A stretch of DNA of 64,000 nucleotides from Parahalioglobus pacificus (GCF_014652275.1 NZ_BMYM01000001.1:434001-498000), one strand, 5' to 3'. Shown: positions 29,232-38,759, counted from the first letter of the stretch. The notes: a model not told the origin generated them from the letters alone. A program made the numbers and translations.

Positions 29232-29879
29232 ATGTTGCAACAAGTAGAAATTTTTCAGGGTCTGTCGCAGGAAGAGCTGGAAGCACTGGCTGCAAGCAGT
29301 ACCAGTCGCTCCTTCCCCAAGAACACTGTGGTTATCCACGAAAACGACCCCGCTGATTCGCTGTTTGTCATTGAGAGTGGCAAGGTCAAGGTGTACTGCA
29401 GCGACAAGAATGGCAAAGAGTTCATCATGAACACCCAGGGCGTCGGCGATTACTTCGGTGAACTGGCGCTTCTAGACGATTCCACGCGTTCGGCATCCGT
29501 GCGCACCGTTGAGAAGTCCAGCTTCTGCATCATCTACAAAGACGATTTCAATCGTGTGTTGGATGAGCACCCCAATATTACGCGAAAGCTGATCGGCAAC
29601 CTGTCGCAGCGTGTGCGCAAGCTCACCGCCGATGTGAAAAGTCTCGCCCTGCAGGATGTCTACGGTCGTGTAGCCAACGTGCTTATGGATCTGTCGGAAG
29701 AGCGTGGCGATGGCACCTTGTACATCCCGGAGAAGCTGACTCAGCAGGACATCGCCGATCGTGTGGGTGCGTCCCGCGAGATGGTGGCCAGAATTCTCAA
29801 GGACCTTACCATCGGTGAGTACATCCGCTTCGAGGGTCGCCATATCATTATCAATACCAGGCTGCCCGCCAAGTACTGA
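29232..29879 (+). CDS. CRP/FNR-family transcriptional regulator
   Basis: A 215-residue regulator. An N-terminal cyclic-nucleotide-binding domain carries the phosphate-binding cassette FGELALLDDSTRSASV (Glu77, Arg86), and a C-helix for dimerisation follows. A winged helix-turn-helix occupies about 168-192 (LTQQDIADRVGASREMVARILKDL). The Glu and Arg match cAMP-binding CRP/Vfr-type proteins, and FNR-type N-terminal cysteines are absent. The start is the ATG at 29232; an in-frame TTG six bases earlier is better placed relative to AGGA and cannot be excluded. It shares a 188-base divergent control region with the cyclase operon. Confidence 0.9.
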   Translation: MLQQVEIFQGLSQEELEALAASSTSRSFPKNTVVIHENDPADSLFVIESGKVKVYCSDKNGKEFIMNTQGVGDYFGELALLDDSTRSASVRTVEKSSFCIIYKDDFNRVLDEHPNITRKLIGNLSQRVRKLTADVKSLALQDVYGRVANVLMDLSEERGDGTLYIPEKLTQQDIADRVGASREMVARILKDLTIGEYIRFEGRHIIINTRLPAKY

Positions 29880-29982
29880 GGCCAGCCATCCATTGCCGGT
29901 TGTCGGTGCTTATCGTCACCCGCAATTACCCCCAACAAAGTACTTTTCGAGCCGGCATAGACGTGATCTGTGCGTGCGTATC

Positions 29983-30003
29983 CAGATAAGCCGAATTTAT
30001 CTG
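29983..30003. repeat. Perfect 7-bp inverted repeat downstream of the CRP-family gene
   Basis: CAGATAA, seven bases, then TTATCTG. It lacks a T tract, so it is not a convincing terminator; it could be an operator or a weak hairpin between the convergent regulator and xseA genes. Confidence 0.4.
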
Positions 30004-30038
30004 ATCAGGCAGTCAAGGTATCTGACTTCCCCAAGGGT

Positions 30039-31415
30039 TTATGACTCGTTATCGGGGTGTGTCTCAGAGACGCGGAGTTCGGCACTGCCATCCGCCAGTC
30101 TTGCCGTGACTGAATCGCCAGCGCTCAGCGCTTCAGATTGAGTCACCACTGTCCCGGTGTCGTCCGTGATGATGGCGTAGCCGCGTTGCAGGGTCGCCAG
30201 CGGATTCAGGGGCTCCAGGCGTGCCGACAGCTGTTCCAGCCGGTGGCGCGACAGGATGAGCCGATGCTGCATCGCATGCTTGAGTTGCTCCTGTTGATTG
30301 GTCAGCTGTGATTGCAGTTGCTGCAGCCTGACGTTCGGCGAGCGGGCCTGCAGGCGTGCTTCCAGCAAACCCAGTTGGCTACGCTTACGTTGCAGGCTAT
30401 TGCGTTGTGCCAGATGCAGGCGTTGCTCCAGGTCATCGAGGCGCTGGGATTGTTCCCGCAGTAATGCCCCCGGGTGCTTAAGGCGTTTACCGAGATGCTC
30501 AAGCTCAGTGCGCACCAGAGCCAGCTTACGCTGCATCTGGCGGCTTAGCGCATCCTCCAGGTGTTTTAGGCGCTGCACCCACTCCCGTTGATCTGGACTG
30601 ACCAATTCGGCCGCCGCGGAGGGGGTTGCTGCCCGTATGTCCGCAACCAGATCGGCGATACTAAAGTCCACTTCGTGTCCCACAGCGCTGACGATGGGCA
30701 GATCGCTGGCAGCAATCGCGCGTGCGACCTGTTCCTCGTTAAAGGCCCAAAGGTCCTCCAGCGAGCCGCCCCCGCGACCCACGATCAGGGCATCGAGGGG
30801 AACTTTCCCATTTGCTGCCAGTGCATTGGCTCGCGCGATGGCCTGGCAAATCTCGCCAGCAGCAGCCTCGCCCTGCACGGCGACTGGCAACACGTAAACT
30901 TCAATGGCCGGGCAGCGTCGTTGCAGTACGGTGAGGATGTCATGAATAGCGGCGCCCGTTGGGCTGGTAATCACGCCCAGCCGGGTAATGGAGTCTGGCA
31001 GGGGCTTTTTCTTTTCCGGCGCGAATAGGCCCTCGGCCAACAGGCGCTGTTTTAATCGTTCAAAGGCAAGCTGTAAGGCGCCTTCGCCGTCAAGTTCGGC
31101 GTGCTCAACGATCAGCTGAAACTCACCCCTGCCTTCGTACAGCGATACGCGGCAGCGCAGGCGTAATTCGTCGCCATTAGCGGGGGTGAAGCGAAGGCGC
31201 TGATTACGATTGCGAAACATGGCGCAGCGAACCTGCGCTGAGCCATCCTTGAGTGAGAAGTACCAGTGCCCGGAGGAGGGGGCTGCAAAATTGGAGACTT
31301 CACCCTCCACCCACACGTAGTCAAAGTGGCTTTCCAGCAGCTGCCGAACCTGGCGATTGAGCTGGGCGACAGAGTAAACCTGGCTGGGAGGGGTATCAGC
31401 GAAGGGATTTGACAC
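30039..31415 (-). CDS. xseA: Exodeoxyribonuclease VII large subunit
   Basis: XseA forms the nuclease ExoVII with XseB. The 458-residue protein has an N-terminal OB fold (VWVEGEVSNFAAPSSGHWYFSLKD), a catalytic domain (RLGVITSPTGAAIHDIL, VGRGGGSLEDLWAFNEE, SAVGHEVDFSIADLVADIRAATPSAAAEL), a long coiled coil (about 290-400) and the C-terminal LATLQRGYAII segment. It is divergent from guaB as in E. coli. Confidence 0.97.
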   Translation of the reverse strand: MSNPFADTPPSQVYSVAQLNRQVRQLLESHFDYVWVEGEVSNFAAPSSGHWYFSLKDGSAQVRCAMFRNRNQRLRFTPANGDELRLRCRVSLYEGRGEFQLIVEHAELDGEGALQLAFERLKQRLLAEGLFAPEKKKPLPDSITRLGVITSPTGAAIHDILTVLQRRCPAIEVYVLPVAVQGEAAAGEICQAIARANALAANGKVPLDALIVGRGGGSLEDLWAFNEEQVARAIAASDLPIVSAVGHEVDFSIADLVADIRAATPSAAAELVSPDQREWVQRLKHLEDALSRQMQRKLALVRTELEHLGKRLKHPGALLREQSQRLDDLEQRLHLAQRNSLQRKRSQLGLLEARLQARSPNVRLQQLQSQLTNQQEQLKHAMQHRLILSRHRLEQLSARLEPLNPLATLQRGYAIITDDTGTVVTQSEALSAGDSVTARLADGSAELRVSETHPDNES

Positions 31416-31437
31416 GATAATGTAACGCTGGGCTTTG

Positions 31438-31467
31438 TTTACTGGAGCTAGGCCAAGGATTTATAAT
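31438..31467 (+). promoter_or_regulatory. Sigma-70 promoter for guaB
   Basis: TTTACT, 18 bp, then a perfect TATAAT. The predicted start is about 30 bases before the guaB ATG. Confidence 0.6.
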
Positions 31468-31505
31468 TGCACGTTTACCTTACAGCCGCCAGCCGGAGTT
31501 TGCAC

Positions 31506-32975
31506 ATGCTGCGTATTGCCCAGGAAGCCCTCACTTTTGACGATGTGTTACTGCTGCCCGGGTATTCTGAAGTGGTGGCAACCGATGTCAGCCTGCGCAC
31601 GCGTCTGACCCGCAATATTGACCTGAACATCCCGCTGATCTCCGCCGCAATGGATACCGTCACGGAGTCCAGACTGGCGATTGCATTGGCCCAGGAAGGC
31701 GGCATCGGGATCATTCACAAGAGCATGACCCTAGAAGAACAGGCAGAGCATGTTCGCCGTGTAAAGAAGTTCGAGAGCGGTGTTGTTAAAGACCCCATCA
31801 CCATCCAGCAGAATGCCACCATCGGCGAGCTGATGGAGATCACTGCCGCCAACGGTATCTCCGGCCTGCCGGTACTCAACGGCGAAGACCTGGTGGGCAT
31901 TGTCACCCGCCGCGATCTGCGTTTTGAATCCAACCCCGCCAAGCTGGTGTCCGAGGTGATGACAGCCCGTGATCAGCTGGTCACGGTTAAAGAGGGTGCC
32001 AGCACCGAAGAGGTGCAGCGCCTGCTGCATCAGCACCGTATTGAAAAGATACTGGTGGTTAATGACGACTTTGATCTGCGCGGCATGATTACCGTCAAGG
32101 ATTTTGACAAGGCAGAAAGCTTTCCCAATGCCAGTAAGGATTCCTACGGTCAGCTGCGCGTAGGCGCCTCTGTGGGCACCAGCCCGGATACGGATGAGCG
32201 TGTCGCCGCCCTAGTGAATGCCGGCGTCGATGTCTTGGTGGTCGATACAGCTCACGGACACTCCCGCAATGTGCTTGATCGCGTGCGCAAGATTAAAGGC
32301 GAATATCCCTCTATTGATGTTATCGGCGGCAATATTGCTACCGCTGCCGCCGCGATGGCACTGGCCGAAGCAGGCGCCGATGGCGTCAAAGTCGGCATCG
32401 GCCCCGGTTCTATTTGCACCACACGCATTGTCACCGGCATTGGTGTGCCGCAGATCAGTGCAATTGCCAATGTGGTTGAGGCGCTGGCCAATACCGATGT
32501 GCCGGTTATCGCCGACGGCGGTATTCGTTTTTCCGGCGATATCTCCAAGGCCATCGTAGCCGGAGCCCACTCTGTCATGATGGGCAGTATGTTTGCGGGC
32601 ACCGAAGAAGCACCGGGTGAAGTCGAACTGTACCAGGGCCGTACTTATAAAGCTTATCGTGGGATGGGGTCTTTGGGCGCCATGGCCCAGACGCAGGGCT
32701 CTTCAGACCGTTACTTCCAGGATGCCAGCAAGGGCATGGAGAAACTCGTACCGGAGGGTATCGAGGGTCGCGTACCGTACAAGGGGCCAGTGTCGGCGAT
32801 TATCCATCAACTGATGGGTGGCCTGCGCTCAGCCATGGGTTATACCGGCAGCCAGACGCTGGAAACCATGCGCACAAGGCCGGAGTTCGTTCGCGTGACC
32901 GCGGCAGGCATGTCCGAGTCACACGTGCACGATGTGTCAATTACCAAGGAAGCGCCCAATTACCCGGTGCGCTAA
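31506..32975 (+). CDS. guaB: Inosine-5'-monophosphate dehydrogenase
   Basis: GuaB converts IMP to XMP with NAD+. The 489-residue enzyme has the TIM barrel interrupted by a CBS pair (about 90-205, [18 protein letters not shown] and VTRRDLRFE). The catalytic loop is [15 protein letters not shown] (Cys about 303), the phosphate-binding segment is [16 protein letters not shown], and the flap region is [10 protein letters not shown]. The ATG at 31506 begins [19 protein letters not shown], the standard IMPDH opening; upstream in-frame codons precede the promoter-derived transcript and are discarded. Confidence 0.98.
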   Translation: MLRIAQEALTFDDVLLLPGYSEVVATDVSLRTRLTRNIDLNIPLISAAMDTVTESRLAIALAQEGGIGIIHKSMTLEEQAEHVRRVKKFESGVVKDPITIQQNATIGELMEITAANGISGLPVLNGEDLVGIVTRRDLRFESNPAKLVSEVMTARDQLVTVKEGASTEEVQRLLHQHRIEKILVVNDDFDLRGMITVKDFDKAESFPNASKDSYGQLRVGASVGTSPDTDERVAALVNAGVDVLVVDTAHGHSRNVLDRVRKIKGEYPSIDVIGGNIATAAAAMALAEAGADGVKVGIGPGSICTTRIVTGIGVPQISAIANVVEALANTDVPVIADGGIRFSGDISKAIVAGAHSVMMGSMFAGTEEAPGEVELYQGRTYKAYRGMGSLGAMAQTQGSSDRYFQDASKGMEKLVPEGIEGRVPYKGPVSAIIHQLMGGLRSAMGYTGSQTLETMRTRPEFVRVTAAGMSESHVHDVSITKEAPNYPVR

Positions 32976-33073
32976 CCGGCCCTAGCGGAGTCCTCTGGAC
33001 CTCCGCCTGAGCCAAAGCAAACAACGGCGCCGCTTTGTCTTGCGGCGTTCACACATGATCATCAGGGACCAGC

Positions 33074-34651
33074 ATGAGCGCAGATATTCACGCCCATAAG
33101 ATTCTTATTCTCGATTTTGGCTCACAGTACACGCAGTTGATTGCCAGGCGTGTGCGCGAAGTGGGTGTTTATAGCGAGATTCGCTCATGGGATATCGACG
33201 AGGCTGACGTTCGCGACTTCAATCCCACGGGCATCATCCTCTCGGGCGGCCCTGAATCTGTTGCGGCAGAGAATTCTCCCCGTGCCCCTGACTGCGTGTT
33301 CGATATGAACCTGCCGGTACTGGGTATTTGCTACGGCATGCAGACGATGGCTCAGCAGTTCGGGGGTGAAGTCATGCCCTCGGACACCAGCGAATTCGGT
33401 TACGCCCAAATCCGTACGCTGGGTAATGGCGGCCTGCTGCATGATATCTGTGATCACGTGGGCGAGGGCGGTGAGAAGTTGCTGGATGTGTGGATGAGCC
33501 ACGGCGACAAGGTGGTCACGCTGCCACCGGACTTCGAGCTGGCCGCTGAAACCGACAGCTGTCCTATTGCTGCGATGGCCCACAAGACGCGACCGCTGTA
33601 CGGCATTCAGTTTCACCCGGAAGTCACTCACACCCTGCAGGGCAAGCGAATCTTCGAGCACTTTGTTCTGGAAATCTGCGGCTGCCAGCCGTTGTGGACG
33701 CCGGCGAACATTGTTGAAGATGCCATTGCCCGAGTGAAAGAGACTGTGGGCGGCGATAAGGTGCTTTTGGGTTTGTCCGGTGGCGTGGATTCGTCGGTGG
33801 TTGCGGCGCTGTTGCACCGCGCCATAGGCGATCAACTGACCTGCGTCTTTGTCGACAATGGCCTGCTGCGTCTCAATGAGGGCGACCAGGTGATGGATAT
33901 GTTCGCCTCGCACATGGGTGTGAAAGTGATACGCGCCGATGCGGAGGATTTATTCCTTGGGCGCCTCGGTGGCGTTGACGAGCCTGAGCAGAAGCGCAAG
34001 ATCATTGGCAACACCTTCATTGAGGTGTTCGATCAGGAAGCGGCCAAGCTTCAGGATGTAAAGTGGTTGGCGCAGGGCACTATCTACCCCGACGTCATTG
34101 AATCTGCTGGCGCCAAAACTGGCAAAGCCCACGTGATCAAGTCACACCACAATGTGGGTGGCCTGCCAGAGGACATGAGTTTCGAGTTGGTTGAACCCCT
34201 GCGTGAACTCTTTAAAGACGAGGTGCGGCAGATCGGTCTGGAATTGGGCTTACCCTACGATATGGTCTACCGCCATCCGTTCCCGGGACCCGGTCTGGGC
34301 GTGCGCATTCTTGGCGAGGTTAAAAAGGAATACGCAGAACTGCTCAGGCAGGCAGATTCCATCTTCATCGAGGAACTCCACGCTGCGGATTGGTACCACA
34401 AGACCAGTCAGGCCTTTGCCGTTTTCCTGCCTGTGAAGTCAGTGGGCGTTGTGGGTGACGGTCGCCGGTACGAGTATGTGATTGCTATCCGTGCGGTCCA
34501 AACGGTAGATTTTATGACGGCCCGTTGGGCGCATCTGCCTCACGAGCTGCTGGAAAAAGTATCCAATCGCATCATTAACGAGATATCGGGTGTCTCCCGC
34601 GTCACCTACGATATTAGTGGTAAGCCGCCTGCGACGATTGAGTGGGAGTAA
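33074..34651 (+). CDS. guaA: GMP synthase (glutamine-hydrolysing)
   Basis: GuaA aminates XMP to GMP. The 525-residue protein has a class I glutamine amidotransferase domain ([19 protein letters not shown] with nucleophile Cys, FHPEVTHT), an ATP pyrophosphatase domain ([17 protein letters not shown]) and the C-terminal dimerisation domain ending TIEWE. Its final 18 bases are repeated about 760 bp downstream, which marks it as the target of an insertion; the encoded C-terminus is intact. Confidence 0.98.
   Translation: MSADIHAHKILILDFGSQYTQLIARRVREVGVYSEIRSWDIDEADVRDFNPTGIILSGGPESVAAENSPRAPDCVFDMNLPVLGICYGMQTMAQQFGGEVMPSDTSEFGYAQIRTLGNGGLLHDICDHVGEGGEKLLDVWMSHGDKVVTLPPDFELAAETDSCPIAAMAHKTRPLYGIQFHPEVTHTLQGKRIFEHFVLEICGCQPLWTPANIVEDAIARVKETVGGDKVLLGLSGGVDSSVVAALLHRAIGDQLTCVFVDNGLLRLNEGDQVMDMFASHMGVKVIRADAEDLFLGRLGGVDEPEQKRKIIGNTFIEVFDQEAAKLQDVKWLAQGTIYPDVIESAGAKTGKAHVIKSHHNVGGLPEDMSFELVEPLRELFKDEVRQIGLELGLPYDMVYRHPFPGPGLGVRILGEVKKEYAELLRQADSIFIEELHAADWYHKTSQAFAVFLPVKSVGVVGDGRRYEYVIAIRAVQTVDFMTARWAHLPHELLEKVSNRIINEISGVSRVTYDISGKPPATIEWE
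34634..34651 (+). repeat. guaA 3'-end repeat, left copy (candidate attL)
   Basis: ACGATTGAGTGGGAGTAA encodes TIEWE-stop. It is repeated at 35398-35415 with three differences, all synonymous or in the stop codon. It lies at the boundary where base composition changes abruptly from GC-rich to AT-rich. Confidence 0.6.
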
Positions 34652-35130
34652 TGATGCGTACGCTAAAAATCAGCACCTATTTAGCAGCAGATTTAGAGAC
34701 GGTTAAGAGTTACTTAATGACGCCAGCGCTACTCAATTATGTGGTGGCTGGTTTAATGAAATTCCATCCTATCGAACCAAATTTCTTTCCGTCAAAATGG
34801 GTTGAGGGGAAGTTCTCTGTAAAAATGTTCGCATTTCATTTTTTACCCATCGGAAAACAAATTATAGGTATAGAATTTCCACAAAAATCCGATCATTGGG
34901 TTCTCAGAGATAATGGAAGTGGTTCTATAGCAAAAACTTGGGATCATCTAATTTTTTTAGAATCGGAGGGAGGCGGAACTCGATATACAGATGAGGTTTC
35001 TATCGATGCTGGTCTTTTCACATTACCAATCTATATCTACGCATTCATTTTTTACTCCTATAGACAAATGCGATGGCGGAAACTAGTAAATCTCAATTTT
35101 AGGCCTCTGAATGATCAACTAATCGAGTAG
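34651..35130 (+). CDS. SRPBCC-like hypothetical protein, AT-rich gene
   Basis: A 159-residue protein starting at the ATG overlapping the last base of the guaA stop (GGGAG just upstream; a second ATG follows at 34654). The opening STYLAADLETVKSYLMTPALLNYVV and the later alternating strands resemble the START/Bet v1-type (SRPBCC) fold, and residues about 125-142 are hydrophobic (LFTLPIYIYAFIFYSY). Codon usage is markedly AT-rich compared with every neighbour, pointing to horizontal transfer. It would be co-transcribed with guaA. Function is unknown. Confidence 0.65.
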   Translation: MMRTLKISTYLAADLETVKSYLMTPALLNYVVAGLMKFHPIEPNFFPSKWVEGKFSVKMFAFHFLPIGKQIIGIEFPQKSDHWVLRDNGSGSIAKTWDHLIFLESEGGGTRYTDEVSIDAGLFTLPIYIYAFIFYSYRQMRWRKLVNLNFRPLNDQLIE

Positions 35131-35237
35131 ATGTTGCGGGGAAATGGTGGAAAACTGAAAGAGAGTAGCCAATCCTTTCAGTTAAGTTCCTGTAGCGTAA
35201 CTTTTTTAGAAAGAAATATTTGGAGTAAGGCATTAGC

Positions 35238-35256
35238 ACTTGTAAAGTTTACAAGT
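35238..35256. repeat. 19-bp palindrome ACTTGTAAA-G-TTTACAAGT
   Basis: It is a perfect 9-bp inverted repeat around one central base. Each arm matches the 11-mer found as a tandem direct repeat about 90 bp further on. Confidence 0.75.
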
Positions 35257-35325
35257 CTAAAAGTGCTAAAATACTGATTACATTAGGAATTTGAGGGAGT
35301 TACAAAAGCAGAAATGAAGAACGAA

Positions 35326-35347
35326 ACTTGTAAACTACTTGTAAACT
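35326..35347. repeat. Tandem direct repeat of ACTTGTAAACT
   Basis: Two identical 11-mers lie head to tail, at 35326-35336 and 35337-35347. With the palindrome at 35238 this makes four close copies; a fifth, degenerate copy (CTTTGTAAAAG) lies near 35383. Confidence 0.8.
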
Positions 35348-35397
35348 CAGTTTTGCCCCTCGCAAACCCTTGCTACATAAGGCTTTGTAAAAGTGTA

Positions 35398-35415
35398 ACT
35401 ATTGAGTGGGAATAG
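35398..35415 (+). repeat. guaA 3'-end repeat, right copy (candidate attR)
   Basis: ACTATTGAGTGGGAATAG encodes TIEWE-stop, matching the guaA end at 15 of 18 positions with synonymous differences. GC-rich sequence resumes immediately after it. Confidence 0.6.
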
Positions 35416-35532
35416 CGCAGCATCGACGCTCTGAGGCCCTGTAGGCTGGCTTTTTCTTCCAGCGTGCGGGCTTTAAAAACCTCGCAGATGAGAGGGGGAG
35501 TGCGATTCGAGACCGATACCTTTTCCAAATAC

Positions 35533-35557
35533 GGCCGGGCTCCTCCTGAACCCGGCC
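35533..35557. terminator. Hairpin after the FtsX-type permease gene
   Basis: The 7-bp stem GGCCGGG/CCCGGCC lies 10 bases beyond the permease stop codon. On the plus strand a short T-rich run follows; on the minus strand the run is poor, so efficiency as a terminator for the permease operon is uncertain. Confidence 0.45.
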
Positions 35558-35567
35558 TTTCGTTTCC

Positions 35568-38018
35568 CTATTCGTAGCGCAGTGCGCCGATCGGGCTCGA
35601 CATTGCGATTCTTACCGCATGCACGGATACGATTAACCATGCAGTTACCAGTGCCCCCAGCGCCGCTCCCGAGATGATCAGTGGGAGCATAGTGATGCGT
35701 TCATCAAAGAAGTTGAGATACAAGCCTGAGGCGGCGTAGGCCAATGGCATAGCGACTGATAGCGACCAGAGCACGGGTATCGAGAACTGCCACACCAGCA
35801 GCCGCGCGATCTGATCTACCCTCGCTCCAAGCACTTTGCGAATTCCGATCTCACGGGTGCGGCGCTGTGCCATGAAAGCGGCCAGGCCAAACAGGCCAAT
35901 CAGTGCCAGCGACAGGGCGATGAGTGCGAAACCTGCAACCACGCGGTTCATGGTCTCGTAAACAATGAAGATTTCGTTGAATACGTCGTCCAGGAAGCGT
36001 TGTTGTATCGGGTAGTCGGCTATCACTTCATCCCATACCCGTTCAACTTCGGTAATGGTTTGCACCATGTTGTCGCCGCTGATGCGTATCGCTGCGTTGT
36101 TGAGCCACGGCGGTTGAATCATGAACGCAGTGGGTTTGATCTTGTTGTGCAGGCCCAGGAAGTTCTGGTCGGGCAACAAGCCCACGACAATGAACTGCGT
36201 TGCGGTTAGCCCCTCAGCCCGTGACTGTTCGCCCAATATTTCGAAGAAACTCTGGCCGACCGCATCAAGCGGATCGTCGAAGCCGAGGCTGCGCGCTCCA
36301 GTTTGATTGAGCAGGACGTTAACGACCTCGCTCTCCGCTTCCATTACGTCGCCAGCGATGTCGCGCGTCAATGCGCGGCCCTTTAGCAGAGGGATGTTTA
36401 GAGTCTCCAGAAAGCCCTCATCCACCCGGATTCGGTTCATCAAGATCTCTGATGCTTCATCACCGGGTTCCAGCGCCACGCCGGAGGCGCTATTGCTCTG
36501 GTTAAAGGGAACCTGACTGAGATAGGTCATGGCTTCCACGCCGGGAAGGTTCATAAGCTGATTGCGCAGGGTCTCATGGCGCGCTTTGATAGCGTCGACG
36601 CCTACTCGTTCCAATACGATGACATTGTCCTTAGGGAAAATGTTCGCGGATTGCTCGACCTGCTTGTTCTGGAAATACATCACCATGACCGATGCGAGCA
36701 TGAACACGGAGATTGTGAACTGCACACCGATCATAAAGCTGCGAAACAAACCGCCCTTATTCCCCCGCAGCATACTGTTATGCAGGCTATCTATGGGCGC
36801 TGCACGAGTGATCATGTACGCCGGATAGGCCCCTGCGGCAATGCCAACAATGGTAGTGGTTGCGATGAGGAAGGGGAATATATCCAAATAGTTAATGGTC
36901 AGTACCTTCGATGACCAGGCATTGAACAACGGCACTATCAGTTCCAGACAGGCGAGTGCCAATAGCATGGACAGCGCGGCGGTCGTCAGGCTCTCTACCA
37001 GAAACTGGAGTAGTAACTGCCCTTTGCTGGCGCCGAAGGTTTTACGCAGCCCCACTTCCCGCGCGCGACCCAGGCTTTGGGCCGTGGCAAGATTGGTGTA
37101 GTTGACACAGGCGATGATCAGCACCAGTAATCCCAGCAGCTGCACGCTGGTGATCGCGGGAATGCCGATGGCGTCCCAGATCATGGTGTTGTCCTCTGTT
37201 AACGGACGTACCTTAACCTCGGGGATAAATTCTATCTGCCCTTCGGGTGAATGGCGCTGGTACACCGCATTCACTTGATCATAGAGCCACTGTTGCGTTC
37301 GACCCTCGGGCAACAACATATAGGTCATGTCGCCCATTGAAAGGTTGCCCCAGTCTTCATCGATATTGAAGTCACGGATATCGGCCAGAGTGTCCAGGGC
37401 GGCGAAGAGGCGCGCATCGCGTTCGGTTAAGAGGTTGGAATTGAAATGGCTGTCACTGGGAATGTCCTCAATCACCGCTTTGATGACCAGATCGTGCTCA
37501 TGGTCCAGCGTCAGGGTTTCACCCGTGACATCTGCGCGTCCAAAGTACTTGAGGGCAGTCGATTCGCTGATGACGAGACCTAGCGGGTCTGCCAGCGCGC
37601 TGTTATCGCCGGAAAGATAGGTGAAATCAAACAGCTCTGAAAACTCGGGGTCAGCGAACGTGACCGTGTGGTAATAGCTGTCGTTGCTGCTGCCCACGGT
37701 CAGTAGGAACTCGCGCGTGACCGTCCTGGCCACCAGCGAGTCTTCGCCCAATTCTTCCTGCAGAAGAGGTCCCATTGCGGTGTAGATGCTGTTGGTCTCC
37801 AGCACTCCAATTTCCGCGGCATCAGAAAACTTGGCGCCCGCAGTGAAGATGCGATCGCGCTGCGAAAACATGCTGTCGTGATCGCGTTCATAGCTGGCCA
37901 GAACCATGCCGAACAGGAAAACGGATAGGCCGATCGCCAATCCGACAACGTTAATAAACGCGTACAGCCGGTTCTTGGCCATGTTGCGCAGTGCGAGCTT
38001 GATGTAGTTCCCGTACAT
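35568..38018 (-). CDS. ABC transporter permease with two FtsX domains (MacB-like)
   Basis: An 816-residue permease beginning YIKLALRNMAKNRLYAFINVVGLAIGLSV, typical of duplicated FtsX permeases. It has TM1 (about 18-40), a MacB_PCD-type periplasmic domain (about 50-265), a first FtsX domain with three segments (about 275-405), a second TM1 (about 427-448), a second periplasmic domain and a final FtsX domain (about 680-810) ending ...VRIAMSSPIGALRYE. Two motifs, GRAREVGLRKTFGASKGQLL and RRTREIGIRKVLGARVDQI, are the characteristic cytoplasmic coupling loops. It probably acts as a mechanotransmission-type exporter or extruder with the ATPase and adaptor encoded upstream in the operon. Confidence 0.92.
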   Translation of the reverse strand: MYGNYIKLALRNMAKNRLYAFINVVGLAIGLSVFLFGMVLASYERDHDSMFSQRDRIFTAGAKFSDAAEIGVLETNSIYTAMGPLLQEELGEDSLVARTVTREFLLTVGSSNDSYYHTVTFADPEFSELFDFTYLSGDNSALADPLGLVISESTALKYFGRADVTGETLTLDHEHDLVIKAVIEDIPSDSHFNSNLLTERDARLFAALDTLADIRDFNIDEDWGNLSMGDMTYMLLPEGRTQQWLYDQVNAVYQRHSPEGQIEFIPEVKVRPLTEDNTMIWDAIGIPAITSVQLLGLLVLIIACVNYTNLATAQSLGRAREVGLRKTFGASKGQLLLQFLVESLTTAALSMLLALACLELIVPLFNAWSSKVLTINYLDIFPFLIATTTIVGIAAGAYPAYMITRAAPIDSLHNSMLRGNKGGLFRSFMIGVQFTISVFMLASVMVMYFQNKQVEQSANIFPKDNVIVLERVGVDAIKARHETLRNQLMNLPGVEAMTYLSQVPFNQSNSASGVALEPGDEASEILMNRIRVDEGFLETLNIPLLKGRALTRDIAGDVMEAESEVVNVLLNQTGARSLGFDDPLDAVGQSFFEILGEQSRAEGLTATQFIVVGLLPDQNFLGLHNKIKPTAFMIQPPWLNNAAIRISGDNMVQTITEVERVWDEVIADYPIQQRFLDDVFNEIFIVYETMNRVVAGFALIALSLALIGLFGLAAFMAQRRTREIGIRKVLGARVDQIARLLVWQFSIPVLWSLSVAMPLAYAASGLYLNFFDERITMLPLIISGAALGALVTAWLIVSVHAVRIAMSSPIGALRYE

Positions 38019-38057
38019 AATCGTCTCCTTGGACGCAGTGCGTTGGCGTAACGACTG

Positions 38058-38741
38058 TTATGAGGCGGCCCGCATGCTTTGGGTAACCACGTAACCGTCA
38101 AACAGGTTGATGGTGCGACGCGCGTAGTCCGCGTGCGCCGCGGAGTGCGTCACCATCACGATGGTAGTGCCCTCGTTGTTCAACGATTGCAGCATTTCCA
38201 TCACTTCCTGACCGTGAACGCTGTCCAGGTTGCCCGTGGGCTCATCGGCCAGAATCAACGACTGGTCGCCCACGACAGCGCGCGCTACGGCAACGCGCTG
38301 TTGCTGGCCGCCCGACAACTGACTGGGGCGATGTTTGGCGCGATGAGCGATGCCCACCTTGTCCATGATGTGCTCCACACGCTGGCGTCGTTCCTTGGCG
38401 CTAATGTCATGGTAGAGCAGGGCCAATTCGATGTTCTCAGCCACACTTAACTCGTCGATCAGGTTAAAGTTCTGGAAGATAAAGCCGATGTTCTGCTTCC
38501 TAATCTGGCTGAGTTTTTGCTCGCCATAGGAGGCCACGTTTTCATCCATGAAGAAGTAGTCGCCTTCGCTGGGTTGATCTAGCATCCCGATAACGTTCAG
38601 CAGTGTTGACTTACCGCAACCGGAGGGCCCCATGATGGCAACAAACTCGCCTTGCTCGATGTCGATATTGACTGCGTTCAGCGCCACGGTTTCCACTTCG
38701 TCGGTTCGGTAAAACTTCGAAAGGTTGTTCAGTTTAAGCAT
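38058..38741 (-). CDS. ABC transporter ATP-binding protein (MacB/LolD type)
   Basis: A 227-residue ATPase with Walker [10 protein letters not shown] (38-46), Q-loop, signature [14 protein letters not shown], Walker [13 protein letters not shown] and a switch His in MVTHSAAHA. The GNLDS motif and length place it with LolD/MacB/FtsE-type ATPases that energise FtsX permeases. It lies 39 bases upstream of the permease and 18 bases after the adaptor gene in the same operon. Confidence 0.95.
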   Translation of the reverse strand: MLKLNNLSKFYRTDEVETVALNAVNIDIEQGEFVAIMGPSGCGKSTLLNVIGMLDQPSEGDYFFMDENVASYGEQKLSQIRKQNIGFIFQNFNLIDELSVAENIELALLYHDISAKERRQRVEHIMDKVGIAHRAKHRPSQLSGGQQQRVAVARAVVGDQSLILADEPTGNLDSVHGQEVMEMLQSLNNEGTTIVMVTHSAAHADYARRTINLFDGYVVTQSMRAAS

Positions 38742-38759
38742 GACAGTGTCCTCGTCGTT

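Larger units (their letters stand above)
34652..35415. mobile_element. Candidate minimal genomic island inserted at the guaA 3' end
   Basis: An AT-rich segment of about 760 bp between two copies of the guaA terminal sequence. It contains one likely gene (SRPBCC-like) and, near its right end, several copies of ACTTGTAAACT in both orientations, which look like arm-type recombinase or regulator sites. No integrase, excisionase or transposase is encoded, so it would be a decayed island or a cis-mobilisable remnant. The guaA 3' end is a known integration hotspot for genomic islands. Confidence 0.5.
35131..35567. other. 437-base gene-free stretch: island right end and efflux operon 3' side
   Basis: It contains the right part of the AT-rich segment (to 35415), with repeated ACTTGTAAACT sites and the second guaA tail, then a return to GC-rich sequence with a hairpin at 35533-35557. 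Two short frames (48 codons at 35131, 33 codons at 35314 ending in the guaA-like tail) lack good ribosome sites and I do not call them as genes. Confidence 0.7.

Noticed and set aside
33185-33913. 242-codon minus-strand frame inside guaA
   Set aside because: Antisense shadow of a highly conserved gene; no start signal or domain.
34651-35130. Island gene as an integrase or excisionase
   Set aside because: It has no tyrosine- or serine-recombinase residues and no DNA-binding motif; it resembles an SRPBCC fold.
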